DNA of 64,000 bases from NCBI GenBank assembly GCA_964019165.1, contig OZ025287.1, positions 8,076,930 to 8,140,929 on the forward strand, written 5' to 3'. Positions 26,901 to 41,900 of this stretch are shown in pieces; positions within the stretch are counted from its first letter, which is position 1; every line of letters begins with the position of its first letter. Source of the DNA: Mastigias papua. Lineage: Eukaryota > Cnidaria > Scyphozoa > Rhizostomeae > Mastigiidae. The notes under the pieces were generated by a model. It saw only the letters and a list, made by a program, of their open reading frames with translations. It made no database searches and had not been told where the DNA came from. The translations under genes and the position numbers were made by a program.

Positions 26901-29900
26901 CGATGTTTGGCCAAAAAGTAAGGCTATAACCTTGGTATTTTGCCGAAAAATGACCAAAATTGAAATTGATTGATTTTGATTGCAGATTGAAAAGTGATGA
27001 AAATGAGCGATTTTTGGCCAAAAAGTAAGGCTATAACCTTGGTATTTTGCCGAAAAATGACCAAAATTGAAATTGATTGATTTTGATTGCAGATTGAAAA
27101 GTGATGAAAATGAGCGATTTTTGGCCAAAAAGTAAGGCTATAACCTTGGTATTTTGCCGAAAAATGACCAAAATTGAAATTGATTGATTTTGATTGCAGA
27201 TTGGAAAAGTGATGAAAATGAGCGATTTTTGGCCAAAAAGTAAGGCTATAACCTTGGTATTTTGCCGAAAAATGACCAAAATTGAAATTGATTGATTTTT
27301 GATTGCAGATTGAAAAGTGATGAAATTGAGCGATTTGTGGCCAAAAAGTAAGGCTATAACCTTGGTATTTTGCCGAAAAATGACCAAAATTGAAATTGAT
27401 TGATTTTGATTGCAGATTGAAAAGTGATGAAAATGAGCGATTTTTGGCCAAAAAGTAAGGCTATAACCTTGGTATTTTGCCGAAAATGACCAAAATTGAA
27501 ATTGATTGATTTTGATTGCAGATTGAAAAGTGATGAAAATGAGCGATTTTTGGCCAAAAAGTAAGGCTATAACCTTGGTATTTTGCCGAAAAATGACCAA
27601 AATTGAAATTGATTGATTTTGATTGCAGATTGAAAAGTGATGAAAATGAGCGATTTTTTGGCCCAAAAAGTAAGGCTATAACCTTGGTATTTTGCCGAAA
27701 AATGACCAAAATTGAAATTGATTGATTTTGATTGCAGATTGAAAATGATGAAAATGAGCGATTTTGGCCAAAAGTAAGGCTATAACCTTGGTATTTTGCC
27801 GAAAAATGACCAAAATTGAAATTGATTGATTTTGATTGCAGATGAAAAGTGATGAAAATGAGCGATTTTTGGCCAAAAAGTAAGGCTATAACCTGGTATT
27901 TTGCCGAAAAATGACCAAAATTGAAATTGATTGATTTTGATTGCAGATTGAAAAGTGATGAAAATGAGCGATTTTGGCCAAAAAGTAAGGCTATAACCTT
28001 GGTATTTTTGCCGAAAAATGACCAAAATTGAAATTGATTGATTTTGATTGCAGATTGAAAAGTGATGAAAATGAGCGATTTTTGGCCAAAAAGTAAGGCT
28101 ATAACCTTGGTATTTTGCCGAAAAATGACCAAAATTGAAATTGATTGATTTTGATTGCAGATTGAAAAGTGATGAAAATGAGCGATTTTTGGCCAAAAAG
28201 TAAGGCTATAACCTTGGTATTTTGCCGGAAAAATGACCAAAATTGAAATTGATTGATTTTGATTGCAGATTGAAAAGTGATGAAAATGAGCGATTTTTGG
28301 CCAAAAAGTAAGGCTATAACCTTGGTATTTTGCCGAAAAATGACCAAAATTGAAATTGATTGATTTTGATTGCAGATTGAAAAGTGATGAAAATGAGCGA
28401 TTTTTGGCCAAAAAGTAAGGCTATAACCTTGGTATTTTGCCGAAAAATGACCAAAATTGAAATTGATTGATTTTGATTGCAGATTGAAAAGTGATGAAAA
28501 TGAGCGATTTGTGGCCAAAAAGTAAGGCTATAACCTTGGTATTTTGCCGAAAAATGACCAAAATTGAAATTGATTGATTTTGATTGCAGATTGAAAAGTG
28601 ATGAAAATGAGCGATTTTTGGCCAAAAAGTAAGGCTATAACCTTGGTATTTTGCCGAAAAATGACCAAAATTGAAATTGATTGATTTTGATTGCAGATTG
28701 AAAAGTGATGAAAATGAGCGATTTTTGGCCAAAAAGTAAGGCTATAACCTTGGTATTTTGCCGAAAAATGACCAAAATTGAAATTGATTGATTTTGATTG
28801 CAGATTGAAAAGTGATGAAAATGAGCGATTTTTGGCCAAAAAGTAAGGCTATAACCTTGGTATTTTGCCGAAAAATGACCAAAATTGAAATTGATTGATT
28901 TTGATTGCAGATTGAAAAGTGATGAAAATGAGCGATTTTTGGCCAAAAAGTAAGGCTATAACCTTGGTATTTTGCCGAAAAATGACCAAAATTGAAATTG
29001 ATTGATTTTGATTGCAGATTGAAAAGTGATGAAAATGAGCGATTTTTGGCCAAAAAGTAAGGCTATAACCTTGGTATTTTGCCGAAAAATGACCAAAATT
29101 GAAATTGATTGATTTTGATTGCAGATTGAAAAGTGATGAAAATGAGCGATTTTTGGCCAAAAAGTAAGGCTATAACCTTGGTATTTTGCCGAAAAATGAC
29201 CAAAATTGAAATTGATTGATTTTGATTGCAGATTGAAAAGTGATGAAAATGAGCGATTTTTGGCCAAAAAGTAAGGCTATAACCTTGGTATTTTGCCGAA
29301 AAATGACCAAAATTGAAATTGATTGATTTTGATTGCAGATTGAAAAGTGATGAAATGAGCGATTTTTGGCCAAAAAGTAAGGCTATAACCTTGGTATTTT
29401 GCCGAAAAATGACCAAAATTGAAATTGATTGATTTTGATTGCAGATTGAAAAGTGATGAAAATGAGCGATTTGTGGCCAAAAAGTAAGGCTATAACCTTG
29501 GTATTTTGCCGAAAAATGACCAAAATTGAAATTGATTGATTTTGATTGCAGATTGAAAAGTGATGAAAATGAGCGATTTTTGGCCAAAAAGTAAGGCTAT
29601 AACCTTGGTATTTTGCCGAAAAATGACCAAAATTGAAATTGATTGATTTTGATTGCAGATTGAAAAGTGATGAAAATGAGCGATTTTTGGCCAAAAAGTA
29701 AGGCTATAACCTTGGTATTTTGCCGAAAAATGACCAAAATTGAAATTGATTGATTTTGATTGCAGATTGAAAAGTGATGAAAATGAGCGATTTTTGGCCA
29801 AAAAGTAAGGCTATAACCTTGGTATTTTGCCGAAAAATGACCAAAATTGAAATTGATTGATTTTGATTGCAGATTGAAAAGTGATGAAAATGAGCGATTT

Positions 29901-32900
29901 GTGGCCAAAAAGTAAGGCTATAACCTTGGTATTTTGCCGAAAAATGACCAAAATTGAAATTGATTGATTTTGATTGCAGATTGAAAAGTGATGAAAATGA
30001 GCGATTTTTGGCGAAAAAGTAAGGCTATAACCTTGGTATTTTGCCGAAAAATGACCAAAATTGAAATTGATTGATTTTGATTGCAGATTGAAAAGTGATG
30101 AAAATGAGCGATTTGTGGCCAAAAAGTAAGGCTATAACCTTGGTATTTTGCCGAAAAATGACCAAAATTGAAATTGATTGATTTTGATTGCAGATTGAAA
30201 AGTGATGAAAATGAGCGATTTTTGGCCAAAAAGTAAGGCTATAACCTTGGTATTTTGCCGAAAAATGACCAAAATTGAAATTGATTGATTTTGATTGCAG
30301 ATTGAAAAGTGATGAAAATGAGCGATTTGTGGCCAAAAAGTAAGGCTATAACCTTGGTATTTTGCCGAAAAATGACCAAAATTGAAATTGATTGATTTTG
30401 ATTGCAGATTGAAAAGTGATGAAAATGAGCGATTTTTGGCCAAAAAGTAAGGCTATAACCTTGGTATTTTGCCGAAAAATGACCAAAATTGAAATTGATT
30501 GATTTTGATTGCAGATTGAAAAGTGATGAAAATGAGCGATTTTTGGCCAAAAAGTAAGGCTATAACCTTGGTATTTTGCCGAAAAATGACCAAAATTGAA
30601 ATTGATTGATTTTGATTGCAGATTGAAAAGTGATGAAAATGAGCGATTTTTGGCCAAAAAGTAAGGCTATAACCTTGGTATTTGCCGAAAAATGACCAAA
30701 ATTGAAATTGATTGATTTTGATTGCAGATTGAAAAGTGATGAAAATGAGCGATTTTTGGCCAAAAAGTAAGGCTATAACCTTGGTATTTTGCCGAAAAAT
30801 GACCAAAATTGAAATTGATTGATTTTGATTGCAGATTGAAAAGTGATGAAAATGAGCGATGTTTGGCCAAAAAGTAAGGCTATAACCTTGGTATTTTGCC
30901 GACAAATGACCAAAATTGAAATTGATTGATTTTGATTGCAGATTGAAAAGTGATGAAAATGAGCGATGTTTGGCCAAAAAGTAAGGCTATAACCTTGGTA
31001 TTTTGCCGAAAAATGACCAAAATTGAAATTGATTGATTTTGATTGCAGATTGAAAAGTGATGAAAATGAGCGATTTTTGGCCAAAAAGTAAGGCTATAAC
31101 CTTGGTATTTTGCCGAAAAAATGACCAAAATTGAAATTGATTGATTTTGATTGCAGATTGAAAAGTGATGAAAATGAGCGATGTTTGGCCAAAAAGTAAG
31201 GCTATAACCTTGGTATTTTGCCGAAAAATGACCAAAATTGAAATTGATTGAGTTTGATTGCAGATTGAAAAGTGATGAAAATGAGCGATTTGTGGCCAAA
31301 ACGTTAGGCTATAACCTTGGTATTTGCCGAAAAATGACCAAAATTGAAATTGATTGATTTTGATTGCAGATTGAAAAGTGATGAAAATGAGCGATTTTTG
31401 GCCAAAAAGTAAGGCTATAACCTTGGTATTTTGCCGAAAAATGACCAAAATTGAAATTGATTGATTTTGATTGCAGATTGAAAAGTGATGAAAATGAGCG
31501 ATTTTTGGCCAAAAAGTAAGGCTATAACCTTGGTATTTTGCCGAAAAATGACCAAAATTGAAATTGATTGATTTTGATTGCAGATTGAAAAGTGATGAAA
31601 ATGAGCGATTTTTGGCCAAAAAGTAAGGCTATAACCTTGGTATTTTTGCCGAAAAATGACCAAAATTGAAATTGATTGATTTTGATTGCAGATTGAAAAG
31701 TGATGAAAATGAGCGATTTTTGGGCCAAAAAGTAAGGCTATAACCTTGGTATTTTGCCGAAAAATGACCAAAATTGAAATTGATTGATTTTGATTGCAGA
31801 TTGAAAAGTGATGAAAATGAGCGATTTTTGGCGAAAAAGTAAGGCTATAACCTTGGTATTTTGCCGAAAAATGACCAAAATTGAAATTGATTGATTTTGA
31901 TTGCAGATTGAAAAGTGATGAAAATGAGCGATTTGTGGCCAAAAAGTAAGGCTATAACCTTGGTATTTTGCCGAAAAATGACCAAAATTGAAATTAATTG
32001 ATTTTGATTGCAGATTGAAAAGTGATGAAAATGAGCGATTTTGTGGCCAAAAAGTAAGGCTATAACCTTGGTATTTTGCCGAAAAATGACCAAAATTGAA
32101 ATTGATTGATTTTGATTGCAGATTGAAAAGTGATGAAAATGAGCGATTTTGGCCGAAAAGTAAGGCTATAACCTTGGTATTTTGCCGAAAAATGACCAAA
32201 ATTGAAATTGATTGATTTTGATTGCAGATTGAAAAGTGATGAAAATGAGCGATTTTTGGCCAAAAAGTAAGGCTATAACCTTGGTATTTTGCCGACAAAT
32301 GACCAAAATTGAAATTGATTGATTTTGATTGCAGATTGAAAAGTGATGAAATGAGCGATTTGTGGCCAAAAAGTAAGGCTATAACCTTGGTATTTTGCCG
32401 AAAATGACCAAAATTGAAATTGATTGATTTTGATTGCAGATTGAAAAGTGATGAAAATGAGCGATTTTTGGCCAAAAAGTAAGGCTATAACGTTGGTATT
32501 TTGCCGAAAAATGACCAAAATTGAAATTGATTGATTTTGATTGCAGATTGAAAAGTGATGAAAATGAGCGATTTTTGGCCAAAAAGTAAGGCTATAACCT
32601 TGGTATTTTGCCGAAAAATGACCAAAATTGAAATTGATTGATTTTGATTGCAGATTGAAAAGTGATGAAAATGAGCGATTTGTGGCCAAAAAGTAAGGCT
32701 ATAACCTTGGTATTTTGCCGAAAAATGACCAAAATTGAAATTGATTGATTTTGATTGCAGATTGAAAAGTGATGAAAATGAGCGATTTTTGGCCAAAAAG
32801 TAAGGCTATAACCTTGGTATTTTGCCGACAAATGACCAAAATTGAAATTGATTGATTTTGATTGCAGATTGAAAAGTGATGAAAATGAGCGATGTTTGGC

Positions 32901-35900
32901 CAAAAAGTAAGGCTATAACCTTGGTATTTTGCCGAAAAATGACCAAAATTGAAATTGATTGATTTTGATTGCAGATTGAAAAGTGATGAAAATGAGCGAT
33001 TTTTGGCCAAAAAACTAAGGCTATAACCTTGGTATTTTGCCGAAAAATGACCAAACTTGACATTGATTGATTTTGATTGCAGATTGAAAAGTGATGAAAA
33101 TGAGCGATTTTTGGCGAAAAAGTAAGGCTATAACCTTGGTATTTTGCCGAAAAATGACCAAAATTGAAATTGATTGATTTTGATTGCAGATTGAAAAGTG
33201 ATGAAAATGAGCGATGTTTGGCCAAAAAGTAAGGCTATAACCTTGGTATTTTGCCGAAAAATGACCAAAATTGAAATTGATTGATTTTGATTGCAGATTG
33301 AAAAGTGATGAAAATGAGCGATTTTTGGCCAAAAAGTAAGGCTATAACCTTGGTAGTTTGCCGAAAAATGACCAAAATTGAAATTGATTGATTTTGATTG
33401 CAGATTGAAAAGTGATGAAAATGAGCGATTTTTGGCCAAAAAGTAAGGCTATAACCTTGGTATTTTGCCGAAAAATGACCAAACTTGAAATTGATTGATT
33501 TTGATTGCAGATTGAAAAGTGATGAAAATGAGCGATTTGTGGCCAAAAAAGTAAGGCTATAACCTTGGTATTTTGCCGAAAAATGACCAAAATTGAAATT
33601 GATTGATTTTGATTGCAGATTGAAAAGTGATGAAAATGAGCGATTTTTGGCCAAAAATAAGGCTATAACCTTGGTATTTTGCCGAAAAATGACCAAAATT
33701 GAAATTGATTGATTTTGATTGCAGATTGAAAAGTGATGAAAATGAGCGATTTTTGGCCAAAAAGTAAGGCTATAACCTTGGTATTTTGCCGAAAAATGAC
33801 CAAAATTGAAATTGATTGATTTTGATTGCAGATTGAAAAGTGATGAAAATGAGCGATTTGTGGCCAAAAAGTAAGGCTATAACCTTGGTATTTTGCCGAA
33901 AAATGACCAAAATTGAAATTGATTGATTTTGATTGCAGATTGAAAAGTGATGAAAATGAGCGATTTTTGGCCAAAAAGTAAGGCTATAACGTTGGTATTT
34001 TGCCGAAAAATGACCAAAATTGAAATTGATTGATTTTGATTGCAGATTGAAAAGTGATGAAAATGAGCGATTTTTGGCCAAAAAGTAAGGCTATAACCTT
34101 GGTATTTTGCCGAAAAATGACCAAAATTGAAATTGATTGATTTTGATTGCAGATTGAAAAGTGATGAAAATGAGCGATTTTTGGCCAAAAAGTAAGGCTA
34201 TAACCTTGGTATTTTGCCGAAAAATGACCAAAATTGAAATTGATTGATTTTGATTGCAGATTGAAAAGTGATGAAAATGAGCGATTTTTGGCGAAAAAGT
34301 AAGGCTATAACCTTGGTATTTTGCCGAAAAATGACCAAAATTGAAATTGATTGATTTTGATTGCAGATTGAAAAGTGATGAAAATGAGCGATGTTTGGCC
34401 AAAAAGTAAGGCTATAACCTTGGTATTTTGCCGAAAAATGACCAAAATTGAAATTGATTGATTTTGATTGCAGATTGAAAAGTGATGAAAATGAGCGATT
34501 TTTGGCCAAAAACTAAGGCTATAACCTTGGTATTTTGCCGAAAAATGACCAAACTTGAAATTGATTGATTTTGATTGCAGATTGAAAAGTGATGAAAATG
34601 AGCGATTTTTGGCGAAAAAGTAAGGCTATAACCTTGGTATTTTGCCGAAAAATGACCAAAATTGAAATTGATTGATTTTGATTGCAGATTGAAAAGTGAT
34701 GAAAATGAGCGATTTGTGGCCAAAAAGTAAGGCTATAACCTTGGTATTTTGCCGAAAAATGACCAAAATTGAAATTGATTGATTTTGATTGCAGATTGAA
34801 AAGTGATGAAAATGAGCGATTATTGGCCAAAAAGTAAGGCTATAACCTTGGTATTTTGCCGAAAAATGACCAAAATTGAAATTGATTGATTTTGATTGCA
34901 GATTGAAAAGTGATGAAAATGAGCGATTTTTGGCCAAAAAGTAAGGCTATAACCTTGGTATTTTGCCGAAAAATGACCAAAATTGAAATTGATTGATTTT
35001 GATTGCAGATTGAAAAGTGATGAAAATGAGCGATTTGTGGCCAAAAAGTAAGGCTATAACCTTGGTATTTTGCCGAAAAATGACCAAAATTGAAATTGAT
35101 TGATTTTGATTGCAGATTGAAAAGTGATGAAAATGAGCGATTTTTGGCCAAAAAGTAAGGCTATAACCTTGGTATTTTGCCGAAAAATGACCAAAATTGA
35201 AATTGATTGATTTTGATTGCAGATTGAAAAGTGATGAAAATGAGCGATTTTTGGCCAAAAAGTAAGGCTATAACCTTGGTATTTTGCCGAAAAATGACCA
35301 AAATTGAAATTGATTGATTTTGATTGCAGATTGAAAAGTGATGAAAATGAGCGATTTTTGGCCAAAAAGTAAGGCTATAACCTTGGTATTTTGCCGAAAA
35401 ATGACCAAAATTGAAATTGATTGATTTTGATTGCAGATTGAAAAGTGATGAAAATGAGCGATTTTTGGCCAAAAAGTAAGGCTATAACCTTGGTATTTTG
35501 CCGAAAAATGACCAAAATTGAAATTGATTGATTTTGATTGCAGATTGAAAAGTGATGAAAATGAGCGATGTTTGGCCAAAAAGTAAGGCTATAACCTTGG
35601 TATTTTGCCGAAAAATGACCAAAATTGAAATTGATTGATTTTGATTGCAGATTGAAAAGTGATGAAAATGAGCGATTTGTGGCCAAAAAGTAAGGCTATA
35701 ACCTTGGTATTTTGCCGAAAAATGACCAAAATTGAAATTGATTGATTTTGATTGCAGATTGAAAAGTGATGAAAATGAGCGATTTTTGGCCAAAAAGTAA
35801 GGCTATAACCTTGGTATTTTGCCGAAAAATGACCAAAATTGAAATTGATTGATTTTGATTGCAGATTGAAAAGTGATGAAAATGAGCGATTTTTGGCCAA

Positions 35901-38900
35901 AAAGTAAGGCTATAACCTTGGTATTTTGCCGAAAAATGACCAAAATTGAAATTGATTGATTTTGATTGCAGATTGAAAAGTGATGAAAATGAGCGATTTT
36001 TGGCGAAAAAGTAAGGCTATAACCTTGGTATTTTGCCGAAAAATGACCAAAATTGAAATTGATTGATTTTGATTGCAGATTGAAAAGTGATGAAAATGAG
36101 CGATGTTTGGCCAAAAAGTAAGGCTATAACCTTGGTATTTTGCCGAAAAATGACCAAAATTGAAATTGATTGATTTTGATTGCAGATTGAAAAGTGATGA
36201 AAATGAGCGATTTTTGGCCAAAAACTAAGGCTATAACCTTGGTATTTTGCCGAAAAATGACCAAACTTGAAATTGATTGATTTTGATTGCAGATTGAAAA
36301 GTGATGAAAATGAGCGATTTTTGGCGAAAAAGTAAGGCTATAACCTTGGTATTTTGCCGAAAAATGACCAAAATTGAAATTGATTGATTTTGATTGCAGA
36401 TTGAAAAGTGATGAAAATGAGCGATTTGTGGCCAAAAAGTAAGGCTATAACCTTGGTATTTTGCCGAAAAATGACCAAAATTGAAATTGATTGATTTTGA
36501 TTGCAGATTGAAAAGTGATGAAAATGAGCGATTTTTGGCCAAAAAGTAAGGCTATAACCTTGGTATTTTGCCGAAAAATGACCAAAATTGAAATTGATTG
36601 ATTTTGATTGCAGATTGAAAAGTGATGAAAATGAGCGATTTTTGGCCAAAAAGTAAGGCTATAACCTTGGTATTTTGCCGAAAAATGACCAAAATTGAAA
36701 TTGATTGATTTTGATTGCAGATTGAAAAGTGATGAAAATGAGCGATTTGTGGCCAAAAAGTAAGGCTATAACCTTGGTATTTTGCCGAAAAATGACCAAA
36801 ATTGAAATTGATTGATTTTGATTGCAGATTGAAAAGTGATGAAAATGAGCGATTTTTGGCCAAAAAGTAAGGCTATAACCTTGGTATTTTGCCGAAAAAT
36901 GACCAAAATTGAAATTGATTGATTTTGATTGCAGATTGAAAAGTGATGAAAATGAGCGATTTTTGGCCAAAAAGTAAGGCTATAACCTTGGTATTTTGCC
37001 GAAAAATGACCAAAATTGAAATTGATTGATTTGATTGCAGATTGAAAAGTGATGAAAATGAGCGATTTTTGGCCAAAAAGTAAGGCTATAACCTTGGTAT
37101 TTTGCCGAAAAATGACCAAAATTGAAATTGATTGATTTTGATTGCAGATTGAAAAGTGATGAAAATGAGCGATTTTTGGCCAAAAAGTAAGGCTATAACC
37201 TTGGTATTTTGCCGAAAAATGACCAAAATTGAAATTGATTGATTTTGATTGCAGATTGAAAAGTGATGAAAATGAGCGATGTTTGGCCAAAAAGTAAGGC
37301 TATAACCTTGGTATTTTGCCGAAAAATGACCAAAATTGAAATTGATTGATTTTGATTGCAGATTGAAAACTGATGAAAATGAGCGATTTTTGGCCAAAAA
37401 CTAAGGCTATAACCTTGGTATTTTGCCGAAAAATGACCAAACTTGAAATTGATTGATTTTGATTGCAGATTGAAAAGTGATGAAAATGAGCGATTTTTGG
37501 CGAAAAAGTAAGGCTATAACGTTGGTATTTTGCCGAAAAATGACCAAAATTGAAATTGATTGATTTTGATTGCAGATTGAAAAGTGATGAAAATGAGCGA
37601 TGTTTGGCCAAAAAGTAAGGCTATAACCTTGGTATTTTGCCGAAAAATGACCAAAATTGAAATTGATTGATTTTGATTGCAGATTGAAAAGTGATGAAAA
37701 TGAGCGATTTTTGGCCAAAAAGTAAGGCTATAACCTTGGTATTTTGCCGAAAAATGACCAAAATTGAAATTGATTGATTTTGATTGCAGATTGAAAAGTG
37801 ATGAAAATGAGCGATTTGTGGCCAAAAAGTAAGGCTATAACCTTGGTATTTTGCCGAAAAATGACCAAAATTGAAATTAATTGATTTTGATTGCAGATTG
37901 AAAAGTGATGAAAATGAGCGATTTGTGGCCAAAAAGTAAGGCTATAACCTTGGTATTTTGCCGAAAAATGACCAAAATTGAAATTGATTGATTTTGATTG
38001 CAGATTGAAAAGTGATGAAAATGAGCGATTTTTGGCCAAAAAGTAAGGCTATAACCTTGGTATTTTGCCGAAAAATGACCAAAATTGAAATTGATTGATT
38101 TTGATTGCAGATTGAAAAGTGATGAAAATGAGCGATTTTTGGCCAAAAAGTAAGGCTATAACCTTGGTATTTTGCCGAAAAATGACCAAAATTGAAATTG
38201 ATTGATTTTGATTGCAGATTGAAAAGTGATGAAAATGAGCGATTTGTGGCCAAAAAGTAAGGCTATAACCTTGGTATTTTGCCGAAAAATGACCAAAATT
38301 GAAATTGATTGATTTTGATTGCAGATTGAAAAGTGATGAAAATGAGCGATTTTTGGCCAAAAAGTAAGGCTATAACCTTGGTATTTTGCCGAAAAATGAC
38401 CAAAATTGAAATTGATTGATTTTGATTGCAGATTGAAAAGTGATGAAAATGAGCGATTTTTGGCCAAAAAGTAAGGCTATAACCTTGGTATTTTGCCGAA
38501 AAATGACCAAAATTGAAATTGATTGATTTTGATTGCAGATTGAAAAGTGATGAAAATGAGCGATTTTTGGCCAAAAAGTAAGGCTATAACCTTGGTATTT
38601 TGCCGAAAAATGACCAAAATTGAAATTGATTGATTTTGATTGCAGATTGAAAAGTGATGAAAATGAGCGATTTTTGGCCAAAAAGTAAGGCTATAACCTT
38701 GGTATTTTGCCGAAAAATGACCAAAATTGAAATTGATTGATTTTGATTGCAGATTGAAAAGTGATGAAAATGAGCGATGTTTGGCCAAAAAGTAAGGCTA
38801 TAACCTTGGTATTTTGCCGTAAAATGACCAAAATTGAAATTGATTGATTTTGATTGCAGATTGAAAAGTGATGAAAATGAGCGATTTTTGGCCAAAAACT

Positions 38901-41900
38901 AAGGCTATAACCTTGGTATTTTGCCGAAAAATGACCAAACTTGAAATTGATTGATTTTGATTGCAGATTGAAAAGTGATGAAAATGAGCGATTTTTGGCC
39001 AAAAAGTAAGGCTATAACCTTGGTATTTTGCCGAAAAATGACCAAAATTGAAATTGATTGATTTTGATTGCAGATTGAAAAGTGATGAAAATGAGCGATG
39101 TTTGGCCAAAAAGTAAGGCTATAACCTTGGTATTTTGCCGAAAAATGACCAAAATTGAAATTGATTGATTTTGATTGCAGATTGAAAAGTGATGAAAATG
39201 AGCGATTTGTGGCCAAAAAGTAAGGCTATAACCTTGGTATTTTGCCGAAAAATGACCAAAATTGAAATTGATTGATTTTGATTGCAGATTGAAAAGTGAT
39301 GAAAATGAGCGATTTTTGGCCAAAAAGTAAGGCTATAACCTTGGTATTTTGCCGAAAAATGACCAAAATTGAAATTGATTGATTTTGATTGCAGATTAAA
39401 AAGTGACGAAAATGAGCGATGTTTGGCCAAAAAGTAAGGCTATAACCTTGGTATTTTGCCGAAAAATGACCAAAACTGAAATTGATTGATTTTGATTGCA
39501 GATTGAAAAGTGATGAACATGAGCGATTTTTGGCCAAAAAGTAAGGCTATAACCTTGGTATTTTGCCGAAAAATGACCAAAATTGAAATTGATTGATTTT
39601 GATTGCAGATTGAAAAGTGATGAAAATGAGCGATTTTTGGCCAAAAAGTAAGGCTATAACCTTGGTATTTTGCCGAAAAATGACCAAAATTGAAATTGAT
39701 TGATTTTGATTGCAGATTGAAAAGTGATGAAAATGAGCGATGTTTGGCCAAAAAGTAAGGCTATAACCTTGGTATTTTGCCGAAAAATGACCAAAATTGA
39801 AATTGATTGATTTTGATTGCAGATTGAAAAGTGATGAAAATGAGCGATTTGTGGCCAAAAAGTAAGGCTATAACCTTGGTATTTTGCCGAAAAATGACCA
39901 AAATTGAAATTGATTGATTTTGATTGCAGATTGAAAAGTGATGAAAATGAGCGATTTTTGGCCAAAAAGTAAGGCTATAACCTTGGTATTTTGCCGAAAA
40001 ATGACCAAAATTGAAATTGATTGATTTTGATTGCAGATTAAAAAGTGATGAAAATGAGCGATTTTTGGCCAAAAAGTAAGGCTATAACCTTGGTATTTTG
40101 CCGAAAAATGACCAAAACTGAAATTGATTGATTTTGATTGCAGATTGAAAAGTGATGAACATGAGCGATTTTTGGCCAAAAAGTAAGGCTATAACCTTGG
40201 TATTTTGCCGAAAAATGACCAAAATTGAAATTGATTGATTTTGATTGCAGATTGAAAAGTGATGAAAATGAGCGATTTTTGGCCAAAAAGTAAGGCTATA
40301 ACCTTGGTATTTTGCCGAAAAATGACCAAAATTGAAATTGATTGATTTTGATTGCAGATTGAAAAGTGATGAAAATGAGCGATTTTTGGCCAAAAAGTAA
40401 GGCTATAACCTTGGTATTTTGCCGAAAAATGACCAAAATTGAAATTGATTGATTTTGATTGCAGATTGAAAAGTGATGAAAATGAGCGATTTTTGGCCAA
40501 AAAGTAAGGCTATAACCTTGGTATTTTGCCGAAAAATGACCAAAATTGAAATTGATTGATTTTGATTGCAGATTGAAAAGTGATGAAAATGAGCGATTTT
40601 TGGCCAAAAAGTAAGGCTATAACCTTGGTATTTTGCCGAAAAATGACCAAAATTGAAATTGATTGATTTTGATTGCAGATTGAAAAGTGATGAAAATGAG
40701 CGATTTTTGGCCAAAAAGTAAGGCTATAACCTTGGTATTTTGCCGAAAAATGACCAAAATTGAAATTGATTGATTTTGATTGCAGATTGAAAAGTGATGA
40801 AAATGAGCGATTTTTGGCCAAAAAGTAAGGCTATAACCTTGGTATTTTGCCGAAAAATGACCAAAATTGAAATTGATTGATTTTGATTGCAGATTGAAAA
40901 GTGATGAAAATGAGCGATTTTTGGCCAAAAAGTAAGGCTATAACCTTGGTATTTTGCCGAAAAATGACCAAAATTGAAATTGATTGATTTTGATTGCAGA
41001 TTGAAAAGTGATGAAAATGAGCGATGTTTGGCCAAAAAGTAAGGCTATAACCTTGGTATTTTGCCGAAAAATGACCAAAATTGAAATTGATTGATTTTGA
41101 TTGCAGATTGAAAAGTGATGAAAATGAGCGATGTTTGGCCAAAAAGTAAGGCTATAACCTTGGTATTTTGCCGAAAAATGACCAAAATTGAAATTGATTG
41201 ATTTTGATTGCAGATTGAAAAGTGATGAAAATGAGCGATTTTTGGCCAAAAAGTAAGGCTATAACCTTGGTATTTTGCCGAAAAATGACCAAAATTGAAA
41301 TTGATTGATTTTGATTGCAGATTGAAAAGTGATGAAAATGAGCGATGTTTGGCCAAAAAGTAAGGCTATAACCTTGGTATTTTGCCGAAAAATGACCAAA
41401 ATTGAAATTGATTGATTTTGATTGCAGATTGAAAAGTGATGAAAATGAGCGATTTTTGGCCAAAAAGTAAGGCTATAACCTTGGTATTTTGCCGAAAAAT
41501 GACCAAAATTGAAATTGATTGATTTTGATTGCAGATTGAAAAGTGATGAAAATGAGCGATGTTTGGCCAAAAAGTAAGGCTATAACCTTGTATTATGCCG
41601 AAAAATGACCAAAATTGAAATTGATTGATTTTGATTGCAGATTGAAAAGTGATGAAAATGAGCGATGTTTGGCCAAAAAGTAAGGCTATAACCTTGGTAT
41701 TTTGCCGAAAAATGACCAAAATTGAAATTGATTGATTTTGATTGCAGATTGAAAAGTGATGAAAATGAGCGATTTTTGGCCAAAAAGTAAGGCTATAACC
41801 TTGGTATTTTGCCGAAAAATGACCAAAATTGAAATTGATTGATTTTGATTGCAGATTGAAAAGTGATGAAAATGAGCGATTTTTGGCCAAAAAGTAAGGC

